Shown here: piece by piece, positions 19,346-31,365 of the stretch | Numbering within the stretch: the first letter of the stretch is position 1 | Layout of the letters: each line of letters begins with the position of its first letter | From: Heterocephalus glaber | Lineage: Eukaryota > Chordata > Mammalia > Rodentia > Bathyergidae | Direction: 5' to 3' | Assembly (NCBI RefSeq): GCF_000247695.1 | Contig: NW_004624843.1 | Coordinates: 1,668,684 to 1,732,683 of the forward strand | Length of the DNA: 64,000 bases | Position numbers and translations under genes: made by a program | Notes under the pieces: generated by a model | Told to the model about the DNA's origin: nothing | The model's input: the letters and a program-made list of their open reading frames with translations, nothing else | Databases searched by the model: none

Positions 19346-21608
19346 GTCTACTCTTGGAAAAATGAGGCTGGTTATTGTTCTTCCCTAAATCACCTTAGGC
19401 AGGAAAAAAATTGAGGAAAGAGAACATATTCTTTAAAATGGAATAGCTTGCCATTTTTTTCTGTTGTTCCTGGAATGTATGGATGAGATACCATCTGGGG
19501 GACCTGTTGGCTATGAAACTGGGGCAGGAGTCACGAGGTATTTGGTAAATGCACTGGGGATGGGAGGCGGCCCCCTCTAGACGCTCGCTCTATGCAAGTC
19601 CCTTCTACTCCATGAATCTTTCTCACATGTGGTTCCTTTAGGAGTTGGGGCAGAACTCAGAGGCAGGGCGCTCGCCTGACTTACTCTTCTACACTGCAAA
19701 TAAAAACAAAATCAAATCCACATACTTGCCTTGGCTCTTGTGTCTTCGTTACGTGGTCACTCCCATGATCGTACGTCACATACAACATTTCATTGCCTGT
19801 GAACATTATTTCTGAAAAAGAAACACCACATTGATTATCTTAATTTATGAGGCTTCAGTCCACATTCAGCATAAACCTTGATATTGATTATTTCTCATCT
19901 TCCCAAAATGTTCAACTATGCCCGTGGGCTCAGTTTTGAGCAATGAAAAAAAAGAAAAAAGAGATGGCCTAGAGTTCACTTCCGTACCTTCTTCTATGCC
20001 TTGGGGCCATAGCACCTCAGCGGGAAGGACGTGGATCAGGGTGCAGGGAAAGGGAGAGTGAAGGACCAGCTCTTGTGGAGTCTCACACCTTCTCTGTAGC
20101 AGAGCAATATTAACATTTCCCAGGAAAAGCCAGGAGTAGCAACCCTACAAGCCATTTATTATAAACAACTGCAAGTAAAATAACAGGGGGCTGCTTTATG
20201 TCTGAAGAGAATTCATCTTTCATGCAGTTTCTCATCTAGTGACATCACTGTTTAGAGGTAGAGGGTTTGGCTGTTGGTTTTGTGTGCGTGGAAGCCCATG
20301 TGGCAATGTTCGCAGTGTTGTTTGCAGTCGTGCAAACACGGAAGTCATGGGGGAGTAGTTTGAAGCATAGCTTATTCATCAATTTAATTCACCTAGCAAC
20401 TATTTATTGAGGGGCTACTACACGAACAAATTCACAAAATCCTTGCCCTTGAAGCTTCCATGATTATGGGAAGAAATAAAAAATAAAATGATCAATAAAT
20501 ATGAAGTACATTAGCAAGTAGTAAGTTCAATGGAAAATTAAAGCAAAATAAGGAAAATTAGAAGCATAAGGGTGGTTTTGCAATTTCAAATGAAATCACA
20601 TCTATAATATGTCTTCATATGCAACTTTTAAAAATGAGACAAATGCATATAGTACAAAACAACTCAAAGACAAATTAAAAATAAAAAATGTAAGTTATAG
20701 AACAATATAACATTTGGTTATGCCTCTGTATATGGCTATGCCTTGGTGTGCATGTGTGTAAAAATCTACTATACTCCCAAACCATGCTTCTGCAAATCTT
20801 CCATCTCCTTCCAAAATACCTACCACTCAAACCCAAGGCAGACGCACTACATATCTCATTTTGACTCAGTGGATCTTTTTCTTCCTTTCATGCAGGTCTG
20901 GGAGCCCTTTGAGGGCTTTCTGCAAGGTTTCTGCTCCAGCAGCGTCGCTGCCCAGGCTCACAGCGGCTGCAGCGTCCAGGGTGCAGCTTTTTCCCCCATC
21001 TCTTCCTCTAGAGGCCGCCTTTATTCTTCTGGGCCACCTCTTCAGTTAAAGAGCCCTTTGTTCCCTTTTATCTAGAATTGCAAAATGTTTTTGCAGAGTT
21101 GGAAGGCTTGGGAGAGAGAGCACCTAGTCTACCATACCACTAGGAATGGAAGCAAGATTTTAGATCAATAGATGATAGATAAGAGATAGATACCCAGATA
21201 GATGGTACATAGATAATAGAGGATAGATGAGAGATATATAAGATAGGTATTAAACTACATAAATTTTAAAGTTAAAGTTGTGATATTTGCCCTTATTAGT
21301 TATTGCAAGAACTATATTGACAATAGATGCCATGCCATGGAAAGAGGCTCCTCTGCATGTCATAGCATTAGGACAGATCTTAGGAAAATTGACAGAGCCC
21401 TCCGGCAAGGCGGAGGATGTCAGGAAAGGCAGGCTCGAACTTTGCAAACAAATCTGAGTCCTTCTTCCTCTAAAAATGAGCACATCACAGTATTTATAAC
21501 CTGTACTGTATTCTGTCAACCATGAAACAAAATTCTTTTTACCCATAATTTTTTGTTTCATTTCTAAAGATACAGGTGTGATCGTGTTACTAAATTATTT
21601 TCTGTGAA
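19346..21608. other. Intergenic stretch, mostly unassigned
   Basis: Includes an L2/MIR-like remnant at about 20375-20560 (CAACTATTTATTGAGGGGCT ACTA) and a degenerate GATA tract at 21165-21245. Open frames at 20743-21075 and 21250-21561 have no recognised similarity. Confidence 0.45.
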
Positions 21609-21623
21609 ACTAGTTCTTTTTTT

Positions 21624-21717
21624 TTTCTTTTCTTTTTTTTTTGGTACCGGGGATCGAACTCGGGTCCTTTCGCTTGCGCAGCAGGCGGTGAAACCACTGA
21701 GCTAAATCCCTGGCCGG
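21624..21717 (-). mobile_element. ID SINE, young subfamily
   Basis: Poly-T then GGTACCGGGGATCGAACTCG … AAACCACTGAGCTAAATCCC TGGCCGG. Target duplication ACTAGTTCTTTTTTT at 21609-21623 and 21718-21732. The A and B boxes look intact. Confidence 0.95.
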
Positions 21718-21732
21718 ACTAGTTCTTTTTTT

Positions 21733-23559
21733 AAGCAGACTGACTTCAGATTTGTTCTTAACCTGAATCAATTACCCTCAGATAATGAAGACTTTCAGGA
21801 TTCCCGGTTTAAAATTCAGAGTACGGAGAAGCCAAGCGTTCCAGGACCTTGCAGAGGTCTCCCAGGGGGTGACATGGAGCTGAGATGCTCTGAGCCAAGT
21901 CTCCGCGACCCCAGGGGATGGATTCTGTCCATTCTCCGCAGGGAGCCAGGGAGGTGCCGCCTCTACCTGTAGCACTGCTCCGACCCCCCCTCCCCCTCCC
22001 AGTTGGTTTGTTCCACTTCCTGTTTCTTAGTCTCTCCCAGACCTTGGCCTCTGGCTCCATTTGGCTAAGACCTGAGATCCAGTTCTGGGTGTGCTGTCCA
22101 AGCTTCCAACCCGGGAGACAGAAACTCTCTGTCTCTCCCCTGGGCCCCACTCCTCATGTTTCCAGGTGAGAGGGCCTGCTCAAATGGACCAGCTTCCCGT
22201 AGGCCCATAGCTGAAAGATAAGGGGCTGGAGATCAAGTCCCATGTCCTGCTCTTGTGATGTTGTGATTATCTTGGGCCTGAAGCTGGACCTGGCCAGCTT
22301 AGTGCCTGAGTCAGCGTGAGAGGTGAGCTACTGTTGCCTACTGGGCTGCCTTAGTCCCTGTGTCATTTCCTCTATGGGCTCTGCACAATACAGACATTTC
22401 ACATATTCAGTAAATGATTTTCAATATATGATGATGAGAGACAATTTATAACCTTCTTATCATTAGTGATGTAATTGATAAGTACTCACGGCCGTATTAT
22501 AAGGGATATTATTTCCATACATTGCATTTCCTTGACTAGAAGATTGCATATCACGCCTTTGGCAGGCACTAGGGTCTAGGAACACATAGCAGGTAATCAA
22601 CATCCTGTGAGTATCGAGGTCAGATTTGCATAGAGTGAGTATAAACATGAAACCAAGTTATCTATAGTCATATGTACCCAATTATTGGGGACCTCTAGTA
22701 CTGTTCAAATTAGATTTCATCTAGCAAAAATGAGATTTTTGAGAAAGCATTGTTTAACTTCTCTCTGCAGTCAGGGATTTTTTTCCATGTAGCCAACCTA
22801 AATGCTTCTATAGTTTGAGGTTGCTCCTCTGTCTTCAGAATAGATGGCAAGTATGTGGCAAGCAGAAGAAATCAAATACCCCTTTGGCTGTTGACTAATA
22901 GTTACCACATTACCTTTTAGCTACTTTTTCTCAGGGCCTATTATTCTAAGCTTTGTCATTACTATTTATGCTTTCAGTTCTGCCAGTTCCTCGTTCCTGA
23001 CCTTGCCCATTTCTCTTCTCCCCTGTCCGATTCCCTCCCTCACTTTCAGCCCTCAACCCAGTGCCTGCCCCCCCCCCAGATGGCTTACTTCTGCCCCCCA
23101 TTTTCCTACTCCCGCCCCCCTCTCTCCCTACTCCAACATGGCGGCCTTCTCCTCAGAACTCTGCTCTTCCTATTCCAGGGACTGTTTGTGACCAAGAAAG
23201 GATTTGATTCAGAGATTTCAATCCAAATCAATGAAAGAATTGGGATAGGCTGTTTTCCATTTTGTCAGGTAGGCCAGGAAAGGGCAGGAAAACACTGCAG
23301 GTGAGTGCAGAGGCCTCACTGACTGGCAGGGAAACCACAGAGCTTGCAGGTGAAGCCAAACCTCACCATGGCCAAAGCCCAGACGTTCAGTATGCCATAT
23401 TGGCCGCTTCTCACACCTCGGCTATTAACTCCACACCTTCAGCTGTAGGAGTTGTGTTCTTGTTGTAATCCCTCTCTTACAGTCATGCCCAGCCCACCGT
23501 AGAAATGAAATAAAGATGTCTTAAGCCTAGACGGAGTTTCCTCGAATTTCTGTAAGCAG
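21733..23559. other. Intergenic stretch, no gene recognised
   Basis: C-rich tract at 23060-23125. Short frames at 21809-22169 fall in GC-rich DNA. No exon, RNA gene or known repeat recognised. Confidence 0.45.
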
Positions 23560-23955
23560 TAAAGTCCAGGAGGACTTTATGCTGAGTGAAAAATCCAGAC
23601 CCAGAGAGAAAATACTGTATGATCTTACTTATCTGTGGATGTTTCTTTTAAAAATTCAGATGTACAAAGCTAGAGCATAAATGTGGGTGTTATTTTCTAA
23701 AAGGTGAAATATTAAGAGGTAGAGAATAAAGCAGTGGTTACCAGGAAGGGGTGGGAGGGAGTAGAAAGATATAGGTCAAGAGATGCAAAGTGTCAAATAC
23801 ATAGGATGCACAGATTGAAAAATGTAATGTAAACCACAAGGCTTCTAGTTACTAAGTGTGTTGTAGTGCAGACCTTTCCTAAATGAGTAGATTACAGGTG
23901 TCTTTCTTCCCTCTTTGCCACAGGGCTATGTTAATTTTCCCACTATAGTAACCAT

Positions 23956-23996
<41 letters not shown>

Positions 23997-24110
23997 TTAA
24001 AATCCAGCAAACATGTACTAATCTTAAATAATTAGTATGAAATCTGCCTTTGGTCAAGTTTGTAGTGTCCTTGACCTCAGGATGGTTTATTTGGTTAAAT
24101 GGCAGTAAAA
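23560..24110 (+). mobile_element. Old L1 3' region with internal (TG)n
   Basis: TTATGCTGAGTGAAAAATCC AGA … ACTGTATGATCTTACTTATC … GCAGTGGTTACCAGGAAGGG GTGGGAGG is the 3' UTR wording of mammalian L1M elements. Confidence 0.75.
23961..23995. repeat. (TG)17 microsatellite
   Basis: Uninterrupted TG units within the L1 fragment. Confidence 0.97.
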
Positions 24111-24113
24111 AGA

Positions 24114-25614
24114 GACTGAAAGAAAGGGAAAAGAGAAGAAATGGGAAGAGGGGAAGGAAGGGATGGAGGTAGGGAAAGGAGCAAGGAAAGATGGAAACAA
24201 GGGAGGAAGGAAAGAAACAAGGAAGGAAGGAAGGGTAGGGAAAGTCTGGAGCCTTGGGTCGGGTTAGATGAGGGAGCCGGGCCCCTTTCAGAAGTAGAAA
24301 GGAAATAGCTTCTGCCTCACAGCGTGTGTCTGAGCTGACAGCCTGCAGTGTGGCGCCTTCTGCCTGAGGAGGTTACTTCTCCCCTCAACGTTCCCCTACT
24401 GGCCCACCAAACGTAGCCCCCTAGCAACAAGTCCAGTAACCAACCAAATAGTGACCCTCAGAGGCAGTGGAGATGGGGCCCCTACCCCATAAAACAGAAC
24501 TGCAGCCCCAGATTTATTGATACTCCAGCTCTGGGCCCTCCCACTCCTGCAAAGCAGGCTTTATACCATTTCCTCTGGCAATACCTGTAATAAAGTTGCT
24601 TCGCACTGGTCTTCTGACTCCTCTTCCTCTTTCTATGTCAGAGAGAGGGACAGGCCTGGCTAGGTGAGTCTGGGAACCCTTGTACCCCAGACCCACCAAC
24701 TTCAACAGAGGGAAGGAAGGGGAAGGGGAAGGGGAAGGGGAAGGGGGAGGGAAGGGAAATAAATAGCAGGGCAGTAGTGGGTAGCTGCCAAGTCTAACAA
24801 ATTTATGATCTGGACCTTCATAAAAACATTCATGATGGTGTTCTAACTGATAAATATCTTTCAACTGTATTACAGTTCACTTGATTAGCATAAAAACTTT
24901 ATTTCTTAATTAAGCAAATATGTGCTGTTATCATTCAGGGAGAATGTCCAAAGTCCAATAAAAACGGAGACCCATAAGCTACTCATTCAGGCAGGCTTGG
25001 CATTAGGATCCTCCCCTTGCTGATACCGTGTTCATCTCTGTCATACTCCTAGGATGTATTCCCGTCTGAGTGTGTCTGGGAATATGCTGATTAGCTGTAA
25101 GTATCCTTTATAGCCCCTCTCTGGGAACATGGAATGGACTGCCAGGTAAGGATCAATCACGGGAAATTTCCAAGGTGATATTTACAGTGTTTGCTGATAG
25201 CCTGGAGTCCAGCACATTCTGAGAAAAGAGGAAAACAGGAAGGAGCCCAGACTGCCTTTCCTTTCTTCTTGGCCACTTCTGCCCCTTTCATTTCTCTTCA
25301 CCCACGTCCTGGTCTTGTACTCCTCTTCCTGCCCTATCTGCAGAGGCACTGTGCACGTGAGGTGGGACACACGGGCAGCTTTGGTGGTGGCATTGCTCGG
25401 GACCTTCTAGATCTTGTCAGTTCATACAGACACTTCTCTTGTCGAATCTATCCTTGTTTCCTTAAAAGAAACATCCTTCCTGAACTCAAGTGTAATCAAG
25501 TTATCTAGGAAGAGAGATAAACATTTATAGTAAGGCTCCTTGAGATGATCAGCAGCCAAATGATTCTTCAGTTTAATCTTTTTCATCCTCTGTGGAAGGC
25601 AGTTCTAGTTATAA

Positions 25615-25616
<2 letters not shown>
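24114..25616. other. Intergenic stretch with purine tracts, no gene recognised
   Basis: GGAA-type purines at 24118-24245 and a (GGGGAA)n tract at about 24708-24760. The rest is unassigned. Confidence 0.5.

Positions 25617-25672
<56 letters not shown>
25617..25672. repeat. (GATA)14 tetranucleotide microsatellite
   Basis: Fourteen uninterrupted AGAT/GATA units. Likely length-polymorphic. Confidence 0.97.
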
Positions 25673-26225
25673 TGGGGGTGCTATGAAGGAAAAAGATTAT
25701 CTGGAGGGAGGGGCCTTGACGTACTTGGTGAGTCAGGGAATGTGTGCCCAGGGAACAGAGTTCAGAGCTGACATCTGAACAGGAGCTGGCCAGGAAAGTA
25801 GGTGAACACAAGCATTCCAGCAAAGGCAAGACAAAGTGCAGAGATGCTGAGGGAGAAAGGGGATTCTGGAATTACAGGAACTGAAAAAAGGCCAGCGTAT
25901 GTGCACTGTGGAGAAAGAAGGGGAAATTCTAGTTTCTTGCAACAAGGCCTTGGGCGCTGGGCTGGGCACAGACTTTGCCTTGCCCAGCCTTGGAGGAGCG
26001 CTAGTGATTCCGGAGCAGTGCAGGGGGCACGCTCTGACAGGAGTGGGGTGTGACCTGCTGCGGGTGCAGGGCGGGCTGGAAAGGGATGAAATGGAGGTGG
26101 GGAGACCCACAAGGAGGCTGCTGCAGTGGGCAAGAGGTAGCGGTGCTTATGTAGGTGCAGCAGTGGAAGTAGACGGAAGTCCAAGGAGTTGGCGCGTGCT
26201 TAGAAGGGATTGGATGATTGTGTGG
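25673..26225. other. GC-richer intergenic stretch, possibly ancient repeat
   Basis: Wording such as GGAGACCCACAAGGAGGCTG CTGCAGTGG resembles mammal-wide old repeats. The overlapping open frames on both strands here show no recognised domain. Confidence 0.35.
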
Positions 26226-26404
26226 GGCAGGCGTGATGGTACAGGCCTGTAAACGCAGCACTCTGAGGGCTGAGGCAGAAGGACCAGGCTGGGCAACTTA
26301 GAAACTTAGTGAGACTATATCTCAAAATTAAAAGTTTAAAACAAGGGCTGGGGATGTGGCCAAGCATGAAGGCCCTGGGTTTGATCCTCAGTACTACAAA
26401 GAAA
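26226..26404 (+). mobile_element. B1-ID composite SINE
   Basis: GGCAGGCGTGATGGTACAGG CCTG … TTAGAAACTTAGTGAGACTA T, linker TTAAAAGTTTAAAACAAG, then GGGCTGGGGATGTGGCCAAG … TTTGATCCTCAGTACTAC. Confidence 0.88.
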
Positions 26405-26575
26405 AGATTGTTTGCATAAGGGAGGTGAAGGAAGCCAGTGGTGAAGAGCTGCTCCAGGCTTTGGCCTGACTACCAGATGTCAGAAGGAACGGGGTTTTTT
26501 CTTCTACCCATTTTATTGTGTTAAATGTTTGCCTTATAATTATTTCATTTTTTAATTTTTGCATATTTGCTATTC

Positions 26576-26862
26576 TTTTTCTAGTACTGGGGATTGAACC
26601 CAGGGCCTTCACACCAAGCTACATCCCCAGCTCTAAAAACAAATTTTGGGGGGCCGGCGATTTAGCTCAGTGGTTTCGCCACCTGCTGCATAAGCGCAAG
26701 GACCCGAGTTCGATCCCTGGTACCAAAAAAAAAATTTTTTTTGAGACAGGGTATCAGAAGGTAAGCTGCTAAGTTGCCCAGGCTGGGCTCAAACTTGTGA
26801 TTCCCCTGTGTCAGCCTCCCAGAGTGCTGGGATTACAGGCCTGCGTCCCCACCTCTCAGCTT
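26576..26862 (-). mobile_element. B1-ID composite SINE, interrupted
   Basis: Reverse ID half 26584-26632 (GTACTGGGGATTGAACCCAG … CATCCCCAGCTC) and reverse B1 half 26739-26862 (GAGACAGGGTATCAGAAGG … AGTGCTGGGATTACAGGCCT G). A younger ID is inserted in the linker between them. Confidence 0.88.
26648..26731 (+). mobile_element. ID SINE, young, nested in a composite SINE
   Basis: GGCCGGCGATTTAGCTCAGT GGTTTCGCC … GAGTTCGATCCCTGGTACC with an A tail. Target duplication AAATTTT (26641-26647, 26732-26738). Confidence 0.9.
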
Positions 26863-26999
26863 CATATTTGCTATTCTAGCATATCTGTTAACAGGTGTAT
26901 TTATCTGTGAACACTATTGATGAGGCCTTAAATAATTGCATTGTTTGTAGCAATATTTTTTTATCAATTTTTTAATTTACAGAGATACTGTACAATGAT

Positions 27000-27265
27000 A
27001 TCACTTATCAATATAATTTTTAGACTACTTGACAAATAAAATCATGTATATTCAAGGTGTACAACATCATGGGTTTTTTTTGTTGTTTTTTGGGGTTTTT
27101 TTGAGAGGTACCCGGGATCGAACTCAGGACCTTGTGCTTGTGTGGCAGGTGCTGGAACCACTGAGCTAAATTCCCAGCCCTAACATCATGTTTTAAGATA
27201 CATATATTTATTTGCGAATGATTACTGCCATCAAGCTAATTAGCATATGCCACACCTCACGTACA
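27000..27265 (-). mobile_element. Old L1 3' fragment split by an ID
   Basis: ATTCAAGGTGTACAACATCA TG and, after the insert, GCGAATGATTACTGCCATCA AGCTAATTAGC read as one antisense L1 3' segment. Confidence 0.6.
27072..27181 (-). mobile_element. ID SINE, young, inserted into L1
   Basis: T-rich tail then GTACCCGGGATCGAACTCAG G … AACCACTGAGCTAAATTCCC. Exact target duplication AACATCATG (27063-27071, 27182-27190). Confidence 0.95.
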
Positions 27266-29629
27266 GCAATTTCTGACTTGGGAGGAGCAGTTTTGCTGCT
27301 GGGATTGTTTGGATGAAGCAAGACCGGGGCTTCTGGTACCTTTAGATTGAACGGTCTGAACTGAAATGAATTGAAATGTCTGTGAGTGTCCACACCTAGC
27401 TATTCTGCAGGTTGTCGGGAGGTCGTGCCTGGGGCTCAGAAAAGGACCCAGAAGAGAACTCCCCTCAGGAGCCGAAAAGGCAGAGCCAGAGCAGGGGACA
27501 GAAAAGCAGAAACTGCCCCAGGTGTCCAGGAAGAGAGTGGTGACTATGCTTAAAGACTGTGCAACTCTGATGAGCAGATGGTGGCGGGGACTCGGGGCCG
27601 GGGCCCAGATGAGCTCTGATGGGACAGGACCCAGACTAGACAGGGCCGAGGGATGGACACCAGGGACAGCCAGGTGGAAGCGGTCTTCTTTCCCTGCCCG
27701 GGAAGAGCTCATGCTGTAGACAAAGGCAACCTTCTTCTGGAATCACTTTAAAGGCTCACCACGCAGATCCTGCTGGCTGTCCTACTCTTTAAGAACTGGT
27801 GGTGACAACGGTCGAAACCAAGAAACCAAGAAGGTCCTGGCCTTTAGCCTCAACCTCAATTTACCCTAAAAGGAAATCAGACACAAATGTACCAGAACCA
27901 TTGAGCTCTGCACAAATCATGCCCTTCCTGTGCTAGTTATGCAAGCAGGTGCTCCTGTGGCTGGAGCCCTCAGAGGCCGAGGTCAGAGGTGTGTCCTGAG
28001 GCTGGACGGAGTGACACTGGGACAAGAAAAGAAAAGAAAAAAAAGAAAAGGAGAGGAGGGCTCTTCTCATGGAGATGAGCAAGATAGGTGTAGAGAGCAT
28101 GCTGGAAGGGCTGCCGGAATTGCGGGCTGCCCCTTACCCGACATGATCACTCCCACAGCCAGCCAGGGTGCTGTTAGGACTCACTAAAAACAGTACACAT
28201 CGAAGAACAAAAGGTGGAGAGAACACAGAGGTCCTTAGGGAAAGGCACCCCAGTGACGAGATGGAACCTCAAAGGGGAGGTAGGAAAGTGCAAGGTTTTA
28301 AAGGCATCATTTGAATATTGGTCCTTTTTTTTTCCTTTGTCTAAACAGTATCCTTTCAGGGCTGCTTGGTAAGGATGCTCAGGCTGTGCGCTGTCCTTCT
28401 ACAGGTGCACCATACATATATCACAGCCAAGGCCTCCTGCCAAGGCCCCAGTAGGGACTTCCCGGAGGTGAGGTCTTCCTGGGCAAGGGGCGGAGTCATA
28501 AAATAAATGTGCATTTATGAAGAGTGCCTGTTTTCACTGGGCAAAATGGATCTTTCTCATTCTTTATTCGTGTACTTAACCCAGGACAACACATAACTGA
28601 GGGTTTAAAAGATGGTTTTTATAATGTCCATGCCAATAAAACTTTTATTCTGGTCTCTTTAAAAATCACAGACTGGAGGCTTCGGCCATGGGTCCCATCC
28701 AGGCCACACCTGGGCTGGTGACTTCACCACTGCACATAGACGTGCTCATCAGGGTGTGCCAGGGACACCTTGCACCTGCTTCAAGAGAAGGAGGAGAGAG
28801 GGAGGCCTCGGTCCAAGCTCAGGCCCCGGAGGCTCGCCACGTGGGGAGTCCAAGCCCAGAGACCAGTGCTGGGGAGCAAGGAAGCAGGCTTTGTTGTGGA
28901 TGTGCACTATGTGCAAAGAGGCAGAGATTTTCATGCCCCAAGTACCGCCTACCAAGTCTTTGGGGACCTGGCAGATATTTATGTGGACCAGGTGAGGGTG
29001 ACATGCAGAAATTAGCATTTTCCAGGAGCTTGAGTCAGGCAGTCTGGGGTTTAGGCGCCCGCTGGAGGTGGTGAACTTTCTGCAGTGACATTCTTTTATC
29101 TCGAGGGTCGGATGTACCAGTTTGGGGTCAGTTTTGTGGTTAACCGCAACATCCGGTTTCTGCAACACAGCTCAGAAAAGCAAGCAAGATGACAGCAATG
29201 CAGAGTAAAGGTCAGATTCTGAGAGCTGAGAAAGGAAACAGAACAAAGCCAGATGGAGTCGCTGGGGGCTACAGCTTGTTAGAGCTGACCAGGATGGAGA
29301 TTCCAGGCCAGAAGGTGGGGGTGAAGATGAGCAGCTTAAATAATGATTGAGGGTGTGGTTCTGCAGGTGGGCACACGTACAGCTCACCTGTGTGCGTGCG
29401 TGTGGTGTGGACGGCAACACCAAAGGAAGGATCTGAAAAGTGATTCGAAAGGCTGAGGGTTCAATATGGAATAGTTGGGAGAGCACCTTCACATTTCCAT
29501 GGTGCAGTGGAACTTTCAGTTTGTGGGAAATGCTCAGCTCTGTGAGAAGGTAAAATTTTCTACCTGTGAGTTTTAGAATTGAGGTTTCATCACATTTCAT
29601 CATTTATCTTTTTTTTGGTCCATTTATAT
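27266..29629. other. Intergenic stretch, no gene recognised
   Basis: GC-richer at 27400-28150 and 28680-29000. Frames of 128-151 codons occur on both strands, with no domain, signal or splice support. An A/G tract lies at 28025-28055. Confidence 0.45.
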
Positions 29630-29930
29630 TTTCATTTTTTAAATTAATTATATTGGTACATTTTAGGTATACAATATAATGGCATTCATCATTGGAAATT
29701 TGCACCTTTACATAATCTCTCTTGGTTCTTATTTTTCCCCCTTCCCCTGCCCTCCCTTCAACCCCTCCATCCCTCCCTATTTACAAAGACTTTGTTTCCG
29801 TTTTTTCCTTTTCTCATATTAATTCCGTTCCCTTCTTTCCTTTCCCCTACCCCTCCCACTTCCCCCTCCCCTTTGCCCCTTTTCTTCCTATTTCACATTA
29901 TCTATTATGCCTGTTAGTTCTTATTTACAC
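29630..29930 (-). mobile_element. Probable L1 3' end (reverse), pyrimidine-rich
   Basis: ATATTGGTACATTTTAGGTA TACAATATAATGG followed by 200 bases of C/T-rich sequence (CCCTTCCCCTGCCCTCCC), as in the other reverse L1 3' ends here. Confidence 0.45.
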
Positions 29931-30029
29931 TTTGATTGTTTATCATTCTATTAATGTTGTAAGGCTCTGGGTTGGGTAGTCATCAGTACCACCCTCATCA
30001 AATTCTGGACATTCTCGGGAGATTGGTGT

Positions 30030-30991
30030 GTTTGCTCTCTGCTCATGATGAGGCCTTGGGCTTCGAGGCTGTCAAAGTGTCGCTCTGGGCTCCTCAGGCA
30101 GAGGCCGAAAGCCGCCTTGCTCAGTGTGACACAGACACGAGAGGGCGATGTGCGCTCACAAGCCAGCCGGGCCGAGGACAGACGTCCAGGTCCACCTTGC
30201 TGCAGGAATTGTTGGCTCGCCGCCCACACCCAAGAGGCACGGAAGCAGTGTGTTGTGGAGGGGCCGGATTAGCCTGCCCTTGTGTTCGGAGCTACGCAGC
30301 AGGCAGGGCTCGCGGTCACTATGGTTGAGGTTTGTCCTCTGCTGGGGGATATTCAGGAAAGACACACTTTGAGGCACATAGAATCGGCAGCTGTCCTGAG
30401 CCCTGATGACAAAAACTTCATTCTGAGAAAGCCCCTCATTCACTGGGGGAAATCGACCGTGCATTTGTTCTGCACTGAGCGGGAGTCCCAGGCTCAGAAT
30501 GCCGGCTGTGTGAAGCTCCCAGACCCCTGCCCCGGGAAGCAAATCAATAAGCCCAGGCACACAGTCCCCCACTCAGTCCTTTTCTCTCTGAGCCAGGCCC
30601 CGCCAGCAGTAGCCACACCAACTACTCTTACTCTGAGCAGAATTCGAGTCACAGGCAGCATCGCAGAAAGCTCTCCAACCGTGGCTGCCGGCCACGTTTT
30701 TTCCAGAAATACCATCTGGTTGCAGTTTCTGTGACTGTCTAGTGGAGAGTGGTGATTCCAGCAACCTTCCACCAAGCAGAAGGCCCGACGGGAGGCTCGC
30801 GTTTGCCTGGAGTTTCTCTGGCTGGGCCTGCTGTCACTCCAAAAGCCTTGAGTAACGCCGGCCCTTCCGGTGTGGACCCTTCCCTGATCTCTCCGGCCAG
30901 AAGAGGAAGCCCGGCTCCTCTAGGCCCCCACACACCACGGGCCGCTGTCGCACCTCCCTGCAGAAGCGCCACGTTTCATTTCACGGCCAGG
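30030..30991. other. GC- and CpG-richer block, no exon recognised
   Basis: CpG occurs more often than in neighbouring DNA, e.g. around 30120-30310 and 30775-30985 (CCCGACGGGAGGCTCGCG, CACGGGCCGCTGTCGC). Several long frames on both strands follow from this composition. No start/splice arrangement recognised. A decayed CpG island or enhancer is possible. Confidence 0.35.
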
Positions 30992-31192
30992 TTGCTGGGC
31001 GTGGTGCCGCACGGCACGCCTGTGACCCCAGCGCTCTAGGAGACTAAGGCAGGAGGATTGCAAATTCAAGGGCAGACTGGGAACTTAGTGATTTAGTGAG
31101 ATCCTGTCTCCAAATTAAAGTTTAAAAAGGGGCTGGAGCTGCAGCTCAGTGTGAAAGCTCTAGGTTCCACCCCTAATATCGCAAACACACAT
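30992..31192 (+). mobile_element. B1-ID composite SINE
   Basis: TTGCTGGGCGTGGTGCCGCA CGGCACGCCTG … GATTTAGTGAGATCCTGTCT C, linker, then GGGGCTGGAGCTGCAGCTCA G … GGTTCCACCCCTAATATCGC. Confidence 0.87.
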
Positions 31193-31304
31193 CGCCAGCT
31201 TTTCAGTGTTCAAGAGTCTACTCTTCCATTAGCTAATTTTACAATGGTGTTTCGAGGAAGGAGGAACAGAAAGGGTACATCTGCCTAGTAAATTGTCCTC
31301 AGTG

Positions 31305-31365
31305 CACGCACATGCACACACACACATACACACACACGCGTGCACGTACACACCCATGCACACCA
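31305..31365. repeat. Imperfect (CA)n tract
   Basis: CA repeats interrupted by TG, CG and TA steps. Confidence 0.9.

Noticed and set aside
24708..24760. Tandem (GGGGAA)n array considered as telomere-like or CRISPR-like
   Set aside because: Unit is neither TTAGGG nor a repeat-spacer arrangement; it is a simple purine microsatellite.
27257..27712. 151-codon minus-strand frame
   Set aside because: No recognised domain, initiator context or splice support, and the region is GC-rich with overlapping frames on the other strand.
28688..29603. Cluster of 128-143-codon frames on both strands
   Set aside because: Mutually overlapping on opposite strands with no family similarity. Best explained by composition.
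30282..30734. 150-codon plus-strand frame in the CpG-richer block
   Set aside because: Overlapping frames in several registers and no recognisable protein. Few stops are expected in GC-rich DNA.
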